17,172 nucleotides of DNA from JANOGU01 sp964499865 (GTDB lineage: Bacteria; Pseudomonadota; Alphaproteobacteria; Rhodobacterales; Rhodobacteraceae). The position numbers were made by a program, and so were the translations under genes. The DNA is taken from positions 1 to 17,172 of the forward strand of contig CAZCPY010000068.1 of the NCBI GenBank assembly GCA_964499865.1, read 5' to 3'. The first letter of the stretch is position 1. Every line of letters begins with the position of its first letter. This document shows positions 7,102 through 14,617 of this stretch, in pieces. The notes beneath the pieces are model-generated. The model saw only the letters and a list, made by a program, of their open reading frames with translations. It had not been told where the DNA came from and did not search any database.

Positions 7102-8112
7102 CTACACCCCGTAGTGCCCGCGATACCAGTCGACGAAGGCGCGCACGCCCTCGGCCACCGGCGTGGCGGGGCGGTTGCCGGTCAGCGCCTCCAGCAGCGA
7201 CGCGTCGGCCCAGGTCGCGGGCACGTCGCCCTGCTGCATCGGCAGGTCGTTGCGGATCGCCTGTCGCCCGGTGGCGGCCTCGATCGCGCGGATGAAGTCG
7301 TCCAGGCTGACCTTTTGGCCATTGCCGATGTTGACCACGCGCCAGGGGGCGGCGGGCGACAGGCTGTCGCCCGCGACGCCTGCGCCGCCGGGCACCGCGT
7401 CGATCAGTCCGCGGATGCCGCGGACCAGATCGCCCACATAGGTGAAGTCGCGCCACATCCGGCCGTGGTTGTAGACGTCGATCGGCGTGCCTTCCAGCAC
7501 CCCCCTGGTGAACTTGAACAGCGCCATGTCGGGCCGCCCCCAGGGCCCGTAGACGGTGAAGAAGCGGAACATCGTCACCGGCAGCCCGTGCAGGTGGGCC
7601 CAGGCGTGGCCCATGGCCTCGGTCGCCTTCTTGGTCGCGGCGTAGATGGTCAGGGGCGTGTCCGCCTTGTCGGTCTCGCGGAAGGGCATCGCCGTGTTGG
7701 CGCCGTAGACCGAGGAGGTGGAGGCCATCAGCAGGTGCCTGACGCCTGCCTGCCGTGACGCCTCCATCACGTTGAAGGTGCCCATGACATTGGTTTCGAC
7801 ATAGGCCCGCGGCGCCTCGAGCGAATAGCGCACGCCCGCCTGCGCGGCGAGGTGGACCACGATCTCGGGCCGCGCGGCGGCAAGCGCCGCGGTCAGCGCC
7901 GCGTCGTCCTCGAGCCGCGCGATGGTCGCCGTAAACCGCGGGTGCTGGTGCAGGATGGCGTGCCGCGCCTCCTTGAGCCGCACGTCGTAGTAGGGGGTCA
8001 TCGCGTCGAAGCCCGCGACCTGCCAGCCTTCCTGCAGCAGCAGCTCGGCCAGGTGGAAGCCGATGAACCCGGCGGTGCCGGTGACGAAGGCACGCCGGGG
8101 GGCGTCGGTCAT
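7102..8112 (-). CDS. NAD-dependent epimerase, UDP-glucuronate 4-epimerase-like (extended SDR)
   Basis: The product is 336 residues. The N-terminal NAD-binding motif is TGTAGFIG (residues 11-18), followed by FDAMTPYYDVRLKEAR, a stretch typical of UDP-glucuronate 4-epimerases. The catalytic features are the STSSVYG segment (131-137) and YAATK (Tyr157, Lys161). FRFFTVYGPWGRPDMALFKF and MWRDFTYVGDLVRG further down match the same subfamily. The likely reaction is interconversion of UDP-glucuronate and UDP-galacturonate for surface polysaccharide, in the cytoplasm; another nucleotide sugar cannot be excluded. Its ATG overlaps the stop of the upstream oxidoreductase (ATGA at 8109-8112), which indicates translational coupling. 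It converges with the FtsB-like gene, 7 bp apart. Confidence 0.88.
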   Translation of the reverse strand: MTDAPRRAFVTGTAGFIGFHLAELLLQEGWQVAGFDAMTPYYDVRLKEARHAILHQHPRFTATIARLEDDAALTAALAAARPEIVVHLAAQAGVRYSLEAPRAYVETNVMGTFNVMEASRQAGVRHLLMASTSSVYGANTAMPFRETDKADTPLTIYAATKKATEAMGHAWAHLHGLPVTMFRFFTVYGPWGRPDMALFKFTRGVLEGTPIDVYNHGRMWRDFTYVGDLVRGIRGLIDAVPGGAGVAGDSLSPAAPWRVVNIGNGQKVSLDDFIRAIEAATGRQAIRNDLPMQQGDVPATWADASLLEALTGNRPATPVAEGVRAFVDWYRGHYGV

Positions 8113-9089
8113 GCCAGCGCGGCGAAGACGCGGTCGATCATCGCCTGCGTGCCGCGGGTGAACTCCAGCGGGCAGGGCCAGGGCGCGCCGTCGCGGATGG
8201 TGCGCCCGAAAGCCTCGACCTGGTTGACGTAGTGGTTGGCGGCGGGCCAGCGCTCGAAGGTGCGCTTGAGGCCGGGCGCGTCGATCTGCACCGTCGCCTC
8301 GCCGTAAAGCCCGGCGTTGAACGGCCCGCCCATGACGCGGATCAGCCCGCGGTCGCCCTGGAAGGTCATCTCCTGGCGCAGGAACATGCGCATCGAGGTG
8401 ACGGCGGAATAGGCAAAGCGGTGGCCGTTGCCCGACCAGTCGCCGGTGACATGGGCCCAGGTGTCGACCCCGTTCTCGAACTGCCCGCGCGCCTGCACCG
8501 TCAGGGGCTCTGCCCCGGTGACGAAGCGGGCCGAGCCGTAGGTATAGACCCCGATGTCGCGGATGCCGCCGCCGCCGCTGTCGGCGCGGTTGCGGATGTT
8601 GCCCAGTTCGGTCCGGTTGTCATAGGAGAACACGCCGTCGACCTGCGCCAGCGTCCCGATCTCGCCACCCGCGACCAGTTCCTGCGTGCGCTGCCACTGG
8701 GGGTGGTGGACGATCATGTAGGCTTCGGACACCAGAAGGCGTGATGCATCGCGGGCGGCGATCAGGCTGTCGATTTCCGGGGCCGTCATCGAGATCGGCT
8801 TTTCCGTCAGCACATGCTTGCCCGCGGCGATGGCCTTCAGCGTCCATTCCACATGCAGGTGGTTGGGCAGCGGGATGTAGACGGCGTCGATGCCGGGATC
8901 GGCCAGCAGCGCGTCGTAATCCAGATGCACCCTGAGGTCGGGGCAGAAGGCACTGAAGCCCTCGGCCTTGGCCGCGTCGGAGGTGGCGAGCGCGGCCAGC
9001 CGCGCGCCTTTCGCCATGTGGATGGCGGGCGCCATCTGTTCGCGCGCGAACTTGGCCGCGCCCAGAATGCCCCAGTTGACCGCCTGCAT
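8109..9089 (-). CDS. Gfo/Idh/MocA family oxidoreductase
   Basis: This is a 326-residue NAD(P)-dependent sugar or cyclitol dehydrogenase family protein. The Rossmann start is NWGILGAAKFA (residues 5-15). The conserved EKP motif is at 96-98 (HVLTEKPISM), preceded by AVYIPLPNHLHVEWTLKAI as in the family. The C-terminal half (GGGGIRDIGVYTYGSARFVT) belongs to the substrate-binding alpha/beta domain. The substrate cannot be assigned from the sequence. It is the upstream member of a two-gene unit with the epimerase, overlapping by four bases, which suggests nucleotide-sugar or surface-glycan work. The ATG at 9089 is the first in frame that keeps the Rossmann motif near the N-terminus; the Shine-Dalgarno is weak. 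It lies 118 bp downstream of rpoH in the same direction. Confidence 0.87.
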   Translation of the reverse strand: MQAVNWGILGAAKFAREQMAPAIHMAKGARLAALATSDAAKAEGFSAFCPDLRVHLDYDALLADPGIDAVYIPLPNHLHVEWTLKAIAAGKHVLTEKPISMTAPEIDSLIAARDASRLLVSEAYMIVHHPQWQRTQELVAGGEIGTLAQVDGVFSYDNRTELGNIRNRADSGGGGIRDIGVYTYGSARFVTGAEPLTVQARGQFENGVDTWAHVTGDWSGNGHRFAYSAVTSMRMFLRQEMTFQGDRGLIRVMGGPFNAGLYGEATVQIDAPGLKRTFERWPAANHYVNQVEAFGRTIRDGAPWPCPLEFTRGTQAMIDRVFAALA

Positions 9090-9176
9090 GATCCGCCCCC
9101 CGCCTGTTGCGGCCGCAGGCTAGCGGGCGCCGCGGGCGGGGTCAAACGCGGGTCCGCGCATCCGCAGGTCCGCGCC

Positions 9177-9192
9177 TCCGGCGGGGGCCGGA
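9177..9192 (-). terminator. Candidate hairpin downstream of rpoH
   Basis: tccggc (9177-9182) pairs exactly with gccgga (9187-9192) around a four-base loop, starting 15 bases past the rpoH stop on the minus strand. It is short and lacks a T-tract, so termination is only a possibility. The remainder of the 9090-9207 spacer shows a gcctg/caggc pair and otherwise only G/C-rich sequence. Confidence 0.35.
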
Positions 9193-9207
9193 AGCGCAGG
9201 CCGTGCC

Positions 9208-10101
9208 TCAGCCCGGGATCGCCATGCCCTTGCCGCGGGCCAGTTCGCGCATCTTCGCCTGCAGCTTCTCGAAGGCGCGCACCTCGATCTGGCGGATGCG
9301 CTCGCGGCTCACGCCGTAGCTTTCCGACAGTTCCTCGAGCGTGACCGGCGTTTCCGCCAGGCGGCGCTGCATCAGCACGTCGCGCTCGCGGTCGTTCAGC
9401 ACGGACATGGCGGCGGCCAGCATCTCGCGCCGGGCATCAAGCTCGTCCTTCTCCGCGTAAGCCGCGGCCTGGTCGCTGTGCTCGTCCTCCAGCCAGTCCT
9501 GCCACTGGGTGCCGCCGTCTTCCGACCCGACGGTCGCGTTCAGCGAGGCATCCCCGCCCGACAGGCGGCGGTTCATGTCGACCACTTCCGATTCGCTGAC
9601 CGACAGGTCGTGCGCGATCTGCCTGAGGTTCTCGGGGCGCAGGTCGCCGTCCTCCAGCGCCCCGACCTTGGCCTTGGCCTTGCGCAGGTTGAAGAACAGC
9701 TTCTTCTGGGCGCTGGTGGTGCCGAGCTTCACCAGGGACCACGACCGCAGGATGTATTCCTGGATGCTCGCGCGGATCCACCACATGGCATAGGTGGCAA
9801 GGCGGAAGCCCTTTTCGGGGTCGAACCGCTTGACCGCCTGCATCAGGCCCACGTTGGCCTCGGAGATGACCTCGGCCTGCGGCAGGCCGTAGCCGCGGTA
9901 GCCCATGGCGATCTTGGCGGCGAGCCGCAGGTGAGAGGTCACAAGGCGATGCGCGGCCGAGGCGTCCTGCGCCTCGACCCAGGCCTTGGCCAGCATGTAT
10001 TCCTCCTGCGGGTCCAGCAGCGGAAAGCGCCGGATTTCCTGAAGGTAGCGGTTCAGCCCGGCCTCCGGGCTGGGTGCGGGAAGGTTGGCATAGCTCGACA
10101 T
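9208..10101 (-). CDS. rpoH: RNA polymerase heat-shock sigma factor RpoH (sigma-32, RpoHI type)
   Basis: The product is 297 residues, matching alphaproteobacterial RpoH. The N-terminus MSSYANLPAPSPEAGLNRYL is the one typical of Rhodobacteraceae RpoHI. Core-binding and -10-recognition regions occupy about residues 50-130 (HLRLAAKIAMGYRGYGLPQA, then GFRLATYAMWWIRASIQEYI). The RpoH box is QKKLFFNLRK at 132-141, diagnostic of sigma-32 proteins. Region 4.2 is the helix-turn-helix at about 253-281 (TLEELSESYGVSRERIRQIE), which reads -35 elements. The ATG at 10101 is preceded by a perfect AGGAGG (10114-10109 on the minus strand), seven bases away; the frame stays open upstream to 10170, but that part has no RpoH match. 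RpoH directs heat- and oxidative-stress gene transcription. A promoter candidate upstream could allow self-regulation. Confidence 0.96.
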   Translation of the reverse strand: MSSYANLPAPSPEAGLNRYLQEIRRFPLLDPQEEYMLAKAWVEAQDASAAHRLVTSHLRLAAKIAMGYRGYGLPQAEVISEANVGLMQAVKRFDPEKGFRLATYAMWWIRASIQEYILRSWSLVKLGTTSAQKKLFFNLRKAKAKVGALEDGDLRPENLRQIAHDLSVSESEVVDMNRRLSGGDASLNATVGSEDGGTQWQDWLEDEHSDQAAAYAEKDELDARREMLAAAMSVLNDRERDVLMQRRLAETPVTLEELSESYGVSRERIRQIEVRAFEKLQAKMRELARGKGMAIPG

Positions 10102-10141
10102 CCGTCGTCCTCCTGCCGCGGCGCAGGGCCGCGGACCGTGC

Positions 10142-10171
10142 GATCTAGGCATCGCGCCCGCAGCGTTCAAG
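10142..10171 (-). promoter_or_regulatory. Candidate rpoH promoter (CTTGAA / CCTAGAT)
   Basis: On the minus strand, CTTGAA (10171-10166) is followed after 16 bases by CCTAGA (10149-10144), a fair fit to alphaproteobacterial sigma-32 promoters. Shifted by one base, TTGAAC (10170-10165) N17 TAGATC (10147-10142) also fits a sigma-70-type promoter. The start point would give a leader of about 35 bases ending in the strong Shine-Dalgarno of rpoH. The rest of the 152-bp gap (10102-10253) shows nothing else clear. Confidence 0.45.
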
Positions 10172-10253
10172 CGGGGCCTTCCTGACCTGCGTCGGCAGGA
10201 TGAACCCGCGGCGCGCCCCGCGCCATGATTATGTCGGTGCGGTCACGCACATG

Positions 10254-11330
10254 TCAGCCGCCGTGACGCAGGACCGCCAGCAGCGCCGCAAGGTCGGGCG
10301 GCGGCGGGGTCTCGAAGCGCAGGGCCGCGCCGGTGACCGGGTGGACAAAGCCCAGCGTCGCGGCATGCAGCGCCTGGCGGGGAAAGGCGTCGACCGCCGC
10401 CGCCGCGTCGGGCCCCAGCGCGCGCGGCGCCGCGCGGCGGTGCCCGCCATAGACCGGATCGCCGACCAGCGCATGGCCCGCATGGGCCATGTGCACGCGG
10501 ATCTGGTGGGTGCGGCCGGTCTCCAGCCGGCAGGTCAGCCGCGCGACGGCGGCGGGCGTGCCGAACCTCTCCTCCACCTTCGCCCGCGTCACCGCCGCCC
10601 TGCCCCGCCCCTGCGTCACCGCCTGGCGCTGCCGGTCGGTCGGGTGGCGGTCGAGCAGCGTGGACAGCCGCAGCACCGCGCCGGATTCCCACACCGCGCC
10701 GGGCACGCCGCGCAGGCGGGGGTCGGCGGGGTCGGGCGCGCCATGGACCAGCGCGAGGTAGGTGCGTTCCGTCGTGTGCGCGGCGAACTGCGCGGCCAGG
10801 CCCGCATGCGCCCGCGCCGTCTTGGCCGCCACGATCAGGCCCGAGGTCTGCCGGTCGATGCGGTGCACGATCCCCGGCCGCCCGAGCGCCCCCACGGCGC
10901 GCAGGCTGTCGCCGCAATGGTGCAGCAGCGCGTTGACCAGCGTGCCCGCGGCCGCGCCGGGCGCGGGGTGCACGACCATGCCCGCGGGCTTGTCGAGCAC
11001 GATCAGGTCGGCATCCTCGTAGGCCACCGACAGCGGGATCGCCTCGGGCGCCGCATCCGGCGCCGGCGGCTCGGGCCGGCGGATCAGCCAGGTCTGCCCG
11101 GCCTGCGGACGCGCCGCGGGGTCGGTTTCGGGCCGCCCGTCCAGCGTCACCGCGCCCTCGGCGATCAGGCGGGCCAGCCGCGTGCGGCTGAGGTCGGCGC
11201 CGTCCGGCAGGTCGCGGGCCAGCGCCTTGTCAAGCCGCGCGGGCGGGTCTACCCCCAGCGACACGGCCACGACCGCGCCCGCGGCGTCGCCGTCTTCCGC
11301 GTCGTCCTCGGGAAGGGGGTCGGTCACCAT
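10254..11330 (-). CDS. RluA-family 23S rRNA pseudouridine synthase (RluC/RluD-like)
   Basis: The product is 358 residues. An acidic N-terminal tail is followed by an S4-type RNA-binding segment (about 30-85: ARLDKALARDL, then SRTRLARLIAEGAVTLDG) and the catalytic domain. The latter has VLDKPAGMVVHP at 111-122, the signature HRIDRQTSG at 156-164 with catalytic Asp159, and LETGRTHQIRVHMAHAGHAL further on. These enzymes isomerise specific uridines in 23S rRNA; whether the target matches RluC or RluD is uncertain, since the S4 domain is shared. In Rhodobacteraceae it commonly sits beside rpoH, as here (152 bp upstream, same strand). The ATG at 11328-11330 overlaps the start codon of the divergent DUF6476-like gene by two bases; the next codon (GTG) is an alternative start. 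Confidence 0.92.
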   Translation of the reverse strand: MVTDPLPEDDAEDGDAAGAVVAVSLGVDPPARLDKALARDLPDGADLSRTRLARLIAEGAVTLDGRPETDPAARPQAGQTWLIRRPEPPAPDAAPEAIPLSVAYEDADLIVLDKPAGMVVHPAPGAAAGTLVNALLHHCGDSLRAVGALGRPGIVHRIDRQTSGLIVAAKTARAHAGLAAQFAAHTTERTYLALVHGAPDPADPRLRGVPGAVWESGAVLRLSTLLDRHPTDRQRQAVTQGRGRAAVTRAKVEERFGTPAAVARLTCRLETGRTHQIRVHMAHAGHALVGDPVYGGHRRAAPRALGPDAAAAVDAFPRQALHAATLGFVHPVTGAALRFETPPPPDLAALLAVLRHGG

Positions 11331-11649
11331 GGATCAGCCGGACGACCCGCCGCTGCCGCTGCCGCCGGGGCTGCGGTTCCTCAAGGCCCTGGTGATCGTG
11401 CTGACGCTGACCATGATCGGGGGCGTGATAACCGTCGTGGGCCTGCTTGTCACCCGCATGCCGCAGGCCTTCGGCAGCACCGCGCCGCGCCTGCCCGACA
11501 GCATCGCCCTGCCCGCGGGCACCGAGGCCCGCGCGGTGACCTTCGGCACCGGCTGGATCGGCGTCGTGGTGGCGGCAGAGGGGGGCGAGCGGTTCCTCGT
11601 CTACGCCCCCGACGGCCGCCTGCGGCAGCAGATGCGGCTTGCCCCCTGA
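11329..11649 (+). CDS. Small DUF6476-like membrane protein
   Basis: This is a 106-residue protein of unknown function. It has a short Pro-rich cytoplasmic start, LRFLKALVIVL leading into one membrane helix (about residues 20-42), then a periplasmic part beginning LPDSIALPAGTEARAVTFGT. The plan (LRFLK, one helix, SIxLPxGTEAxAVT, a C-terminal beta-strand with RLRQ) matches what I recall of the DUF6476 family found beside rluD/rpoH in Rhodobacteraceae. Its start codon shares two bases with the start of the pseudouridine synthase gene on the other strand, so its promoter must lie inside that gene. No biochemical role can be proposed. It ends 51 bp before the histidine kinase ATG. Confidence 0.8.
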   Translation: MDQPDDPPLPLPPGLRFLKALVIVLTLTMIGGVITVVGLLVTRMPQAFGSTAPRLPDSIALPAGTEARAVTFGTGWIGVVVAAEGGERFLVYAPDGRLRQQMRLAP

Positions 11650-11700
11650 TCGCCGTTTCCGCTTGACGCCGGGACCGGTCGCGAGACTGTCTTGCCGCCG

Positions 11701-13479
11701 ATGAGCACCGCGCAGGACCCCGCCCTGACCGACGCCGAGCGCGCGACCGCCGATGCGCTGCGCCGCCAGCACGCTGTCCTGATGCAGGAGGCGCCGGTGC
11801 GCTTCGTCGCCACCGCGGCGGCCTTTGCCATCGCCGCCATCTACCTGCCGCCGCCGCTGATCCTGGCGCTGGCGCTGATCGACCTCGCGGGCGAGATCGT
11901 TTCCTGGGCCATCCTGAGCGGCGATCCCCCGGCCCTGGCCCGCGACCCGCGGCGGCGGGCGGTGCTGGTGGCCTGCATCGTGGTGATCGAGACCAGCTTT
12001 GCGATGCCCGCGGCGCTGATGTGGCACATCGAGGATCCCTTCACCAAGGCGCTGGCGGTGGGGCTGATGGCAGGCTCGATGATGCACCTGGCCACCGCGC
12101 GGTCGATCTACCTGCCGACCGGGGTCGGCGGGTGGACCACGCTGCTGGTCCTGACGGTCGTCTCGAACACCGCCTACTGGGTGCAGCGCGGCGACCTGGC
12201 AGGGCTTACCGTCACCAGCATCTGCGTCGTCGTCGGCTACGGCTACTTTGGCGCCGCGATGTGGTCCAACCACCGCCTGCACCGCGAAACCGCCGCCGCC
12301 GCCCGGGCGGCAGAGGCGGCGGATGCGGCCAAGGGGCGGTTCCTGGCGCAGATGAGCCACGAACTGCGCACGCCGCTGAACGCGATCCTCGGCCTCGGCC
12401 ATGCCGAGATGAGCCGCGCGGGCGATGCGACGGCGCGCGACCGGATGCAGGTCATCGTCTCGGCGGCCGGGACGCTGGCGACGCTTCTGGACGACGTGCT
12501 GGACCTCTCGGCGCTCGAGGCGGGACGGCTGCCGCTGCGCCCCAAGGTCGCGCATCCCGACGCGGCGGTCGAGGCGGCGCTGGCGCTGTGGCGCCCGGCG
12601 GTCGAGGCGGCGGGCCTGGCCTTCCGCGCCGAGATCGACCCCCGCCTGTCCGCGCCTGCGCTGTTCGACCCCCAGCGGCTGCGGCAATGCCTGTCGAACC
12701 TTCTGTCCAACGCCCTGCGCCACACCGCGCGGGGGTCGGTCACGGTGACGGCGCGGCAGACCGCCTGCCCGGTGCACGGCGGCCGCTGGATCGAGCTGCG
12801 CGTCACCGACACCGGCAGCGGCATCGCGCCCGACCTGCGCGCGCGGCTGTTCCGGCCGGTCGAGACCGCGGCCGGCGCCGGCGGGCACGGCATCGGTCTG
12901 ACCATCGCGCGCGAGATGGCGCGGGCCATGGGCGGCGATCTGACCCTGCAGGACCCCGCGCCGGAGGCCAGCGGCGAAACCTTCGTGCTGGTCCTGCCGC
13001 TGCATCCCGTCCCGGCCTCCGCCGGCGCCGAGGACCCGCAGCCGCCGTCGGCCGCACCGATGCTGGCCGGGCGCAGCATCCTGGTCGTCGACGACATCGC
13101 CACCAACCGCCTGGTCGCCGCCGCCTGCCTGCGTCTTCTCGGCGCCCGGGTGCACGAGGCCCCGGGCGGGGCCGATGCGCTGGCGGCGGTGGCCCGGGGC
13201 GGGCTGGATGCCGTCCTGCTCGACATCAACATGCCGGGGATGGACGGGCTGGAAACCTTCCGCCGCCTGCGCGCGGCGGCGGGCGGGGGCGCGCGCCTGC
13301 CGGTGGTGGCGATGACCGCGGACGCCATGGCGGGCCACCGCGAAACCTATCTGGGCGCAGGGCTCGACGGCTATGTGGCCAAGCCCGTGACGCCCGACAG
13401 TCTTGCGCGCGCGCTCGCGCCGCTGCTGCCCGCCGCGTCCCGAGGTGCCGCGGGCGCGGGGCCTACGGCAGAAGCGTGA
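11701..13479 (+). CDS. Membrane-bound hybrid sensor histidine kinase with C-terminal receiver domain
   Basis: The product is 592 residues. Residues about 33-188 form a hydrophobic region with about five or six membrane segments and no domain I can name. A short linker coil (about 193-215, Ala-rich) leads to the dimerisation domain with FLAQMSHELRTPLNAILG, His220 being the phosphorylated residue. The ATPase domain shows the N box QCLSNLLSNALRHT, G1 DTGSGIAP, LFRPVE and G2 GHGIGLTIAREM. The receiver domain (about 458-575) has the acidic pair Asp464/Asp465, phosphoacceptor Asp508 in LLDINMPGMDG, Thr539 and Lys561, so it looks active. No Hpt or DNA-binding output partner is nearby, so it is probably an orphan feeding a distant phosphotransfer protein. 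ATG 11701 was preferred over an in-frame TTG at 11692. A TTGACG at 11663-11668 could be a -35. The last 17 bp overlap the convergent cyclophilin gene. Confidence 0.93.
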   Translation: MSTAQDPALTDAERATADALRRQHAVLMQEAPVRFVATAAAFAIAAIYLPPPLILALALIDLAGEIVSWAILSGDPPALARDPRRRAVLVACIVVIETSFAMPAALMWHIEDPFTKALAVGLMAGSMMHLATARSIYLPTGVGGWTTLLVLTVVSNTAYWVQRGDLAGLTVTSICVVVGYGYFGAAMWSNHRLHRETAAAARAAEAADAAKGRFLAQMSHELRTPLNAILGLGHAEMSRAGDATARDRMQVIVSAAGTLATLLDDVLDLSALEAGRLPLRPKVAHPDAAVEAALALWRPAVEAAGLAFRAEIDPRLSAPALFDPQRLRQCLSNLLSNALRHTARGSVTVTARQTACPVHGGRWIELRVTDTGSGIAPDLRARLFRPVETAAGAGGHGIGLTIAREMARAMGGDLTLQDPAPEASGETFVLVLPLHPVPASAGAEDPQPPSAAPMLAGRSILVVDDIATNRLVAAACLRLLGARVHEAPGGADALAAVARGGLDAVLLDINMPGMDGLETFRRLRAAAGGGARLPVVAMTADAMAGHRETYLGAGLDGYVAKPVTPDSLARALAPLLPAASRGAAGAGPTAEA

Positions 13480-14017
13480 CGCGCGCCATCACGTCGGGGT
13501 TCGACACCTCGCCGTTCGCGCCGTCGCCCCGGGTCAGGGCGTCCACCACCTCCATCCCCGCCACCACGCGGCCGACGACCGTATACTGGCCGTCGAGAAA
13601 GGCGCCGGGGGCGAACATGATGAAGAACTGGCTGTTGGCGCTGTTCGGATCCTGCGACCGGGCCATGCCGACGACACCGCGGTCGAAGGTCACGTCCGAG
13701 AATTCGGCCGGAAGGTCGGGCAGGTCCGACCCGCCCATCCCGGCCATCGACAGGTCGCCCCCGGTCTTGCCGAACTGCACGTCGCCGGTCTGCGCCATGA
13801 AGCCGTCGATGACGCGGTGGAACACCACCCCGTCGTAGGCCCCCGCCTGCGCCAGCGCGCCGATCTGTTGCACATGCTTCGGCGCGATGTCGGGCATCAG
13901 GTCGATGACGATCTGCCCCTTGCCCGCGACCTCGATCACCAGGTTCGGCCCCGGCCCGTCTTCCTGCGCCAGCGCCGGGGTGCCCAGCATCAGGGCGAGG
14001 ATCAGGTTACGCCACAT
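13463..14017 (-). CDS. Secreted (periplasmic) cyclophilin-type peptidyl-prolyl isomerase
   Basis: This is a 184-residue protein with a clear N-terminal signal peptide (MWRNLILALMLGTPALA, cleavage near residue 17). The cyclophilin core contains FHRVIDGFMAQTGD, GMGGSDLPDLPAEFS and NSANSQFFIMFAPG, which carry the catalytic Arg, Phe/Met/Gln and Gln-Phe positions. It should catalyse cis-trans isomerisation of X-Pro bonds in the periplasm. It is the downstream member of a pair with a cytoplasmic paralogue: its first 11 bp overlap the end of that gene, and an AAGGTGG ribosome site six bases upstream of its ATG lies inside the paralogue's coding region. It ends in TAG at 13463-13465, overlapping the histidine kinase tail by 17 bp. 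Confidence 0.94.
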   Translation of the reverse strand: MWRNLILALMLGTPALAQEDGPGPNLVIEVAGKGQIVIDLMPDIAPKHVQQIGALAQAGAYDGVVFHRVIDGFMAQTGDVQFGKTGGDLSMAGMGGSDLPDLPAEFSDVTFDRGVVGMARSQDPNSANSQFFIMFAPGAFLDGQYTVVGRVVAGMEVVDALTRGDGANGEVSNPDVMARVTLLP

Positions 14018-14519
14018 CGGCGGCCACCTTCACGCTGAGCATCCGGTCGGGGTTCATCGGCGGCTCGCCGCGGGTGATGGCGTCCACATGCTCCATCCCG
14101 CCGATCACCCGCCCGTAGACAGTGTACTGCCGGTTCAGGAAGTGGTTGTCGGAGAAGTTGATGAAGAACTGGCTGTTGGCGCTGTCGGGGTTCGACGACC
14201 GCGCCGCCCCCAGCGTGCCGCGGTCATGCGGCAGGCCCGAGAACTCGGCCGGCAGGTCCGGATGGTCCGACCCGCCGGTGCCCGCCCGGCGCGGGTTGTA
14301 GCCGTCGCGCGTGGTGCAGCCGTGCTGCACGTCGCCGGTCTGCGCCATGAAACCCTCGATCACGCGGTGGAAGACCACGTTGTCATAGGCCCCCGCCCGC
14401 GCCAGCGTCTTCATCCGCGCGACATGCTGCGGCGCTACGTCGGGCAGCAGCGCGATCGTCACGGTGCCGCCTTTCAGCTCCATCAGGATCGTGTTCTCGG
14501 GGTCGGTGATCTGGGCCAT
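14007..14519 (-). CDS. Cytoplasmic cyclophilin-type peptidyl-prolyl isomerase
   Basis: This is a 170-residue protein without a signal peptide, starting MAQITDPENTILMELKGG. It has the cyclophilin motifs FHRVIEGFMAQTGD, GTGGSDHPDLPAEFS and NSANSQFFINFSD. The sequence is clearly paralogous to the secreted isomerase directly downstream, so the pair arose by duplication with one copy gaining export. It carries an insert relative to the paralogue after GDVQHG (CTTRDGYNPRRAG), common in cytoplasmic PpiB-like enzymes. The ATG at 14519 is preceded by a perfect AAGGAGG (14532-14526 on the minus strand), six bases away, which rules out the longer open frame upstream. It is divergent from pgk over 133 bp. 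Confidence 0.95.
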   Translation of the reverse strand: MAQITDPENTILMELKGGTVTIALLPDVAPQHVARMKTLARAGAYDNVVFHRVIEGFMAQTGDVQHGCTTRDGYNPRRAGTGGSDHPDLPAEFSGLPHDRGTLGAARSSNPDSANSQFFINFSDNHFLNRQYTVYGRVIGGMEHVDAITRGEPPMNPDRMLSVKVAADVA

Positions 14520-14617
14520 GCAGCGCCTCCTTGCGGGTCGGCGCCTTCCTAGACGCCCGCCGCGCGGCTGGGAAGCGCAAACCTGCGTGATGGACGCGCG
14601 CGTCCCGGCATGGCAAA

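Noticed and set aside
10102..10170. N-terminal extension of RpoH
   Set aside because: The extension has no RpoH similarity, covers the promoter candidate, and the perfect AGGAGG fits the ATG at 10101.
11692..11700. TTG start for the histidine kinase, adding three residues
   Set aside because: The ATG at 11701 is in the same frame, and neither has a clear Shine-Dalgarno; ATG is the simpler choice.
11230..13338. Long minus-strand open frame opposite the histidine kinase
   Set aside because: Gln/Arg/His-rich shadow composition with no family features; the plus-strand kinase has complete motifs.
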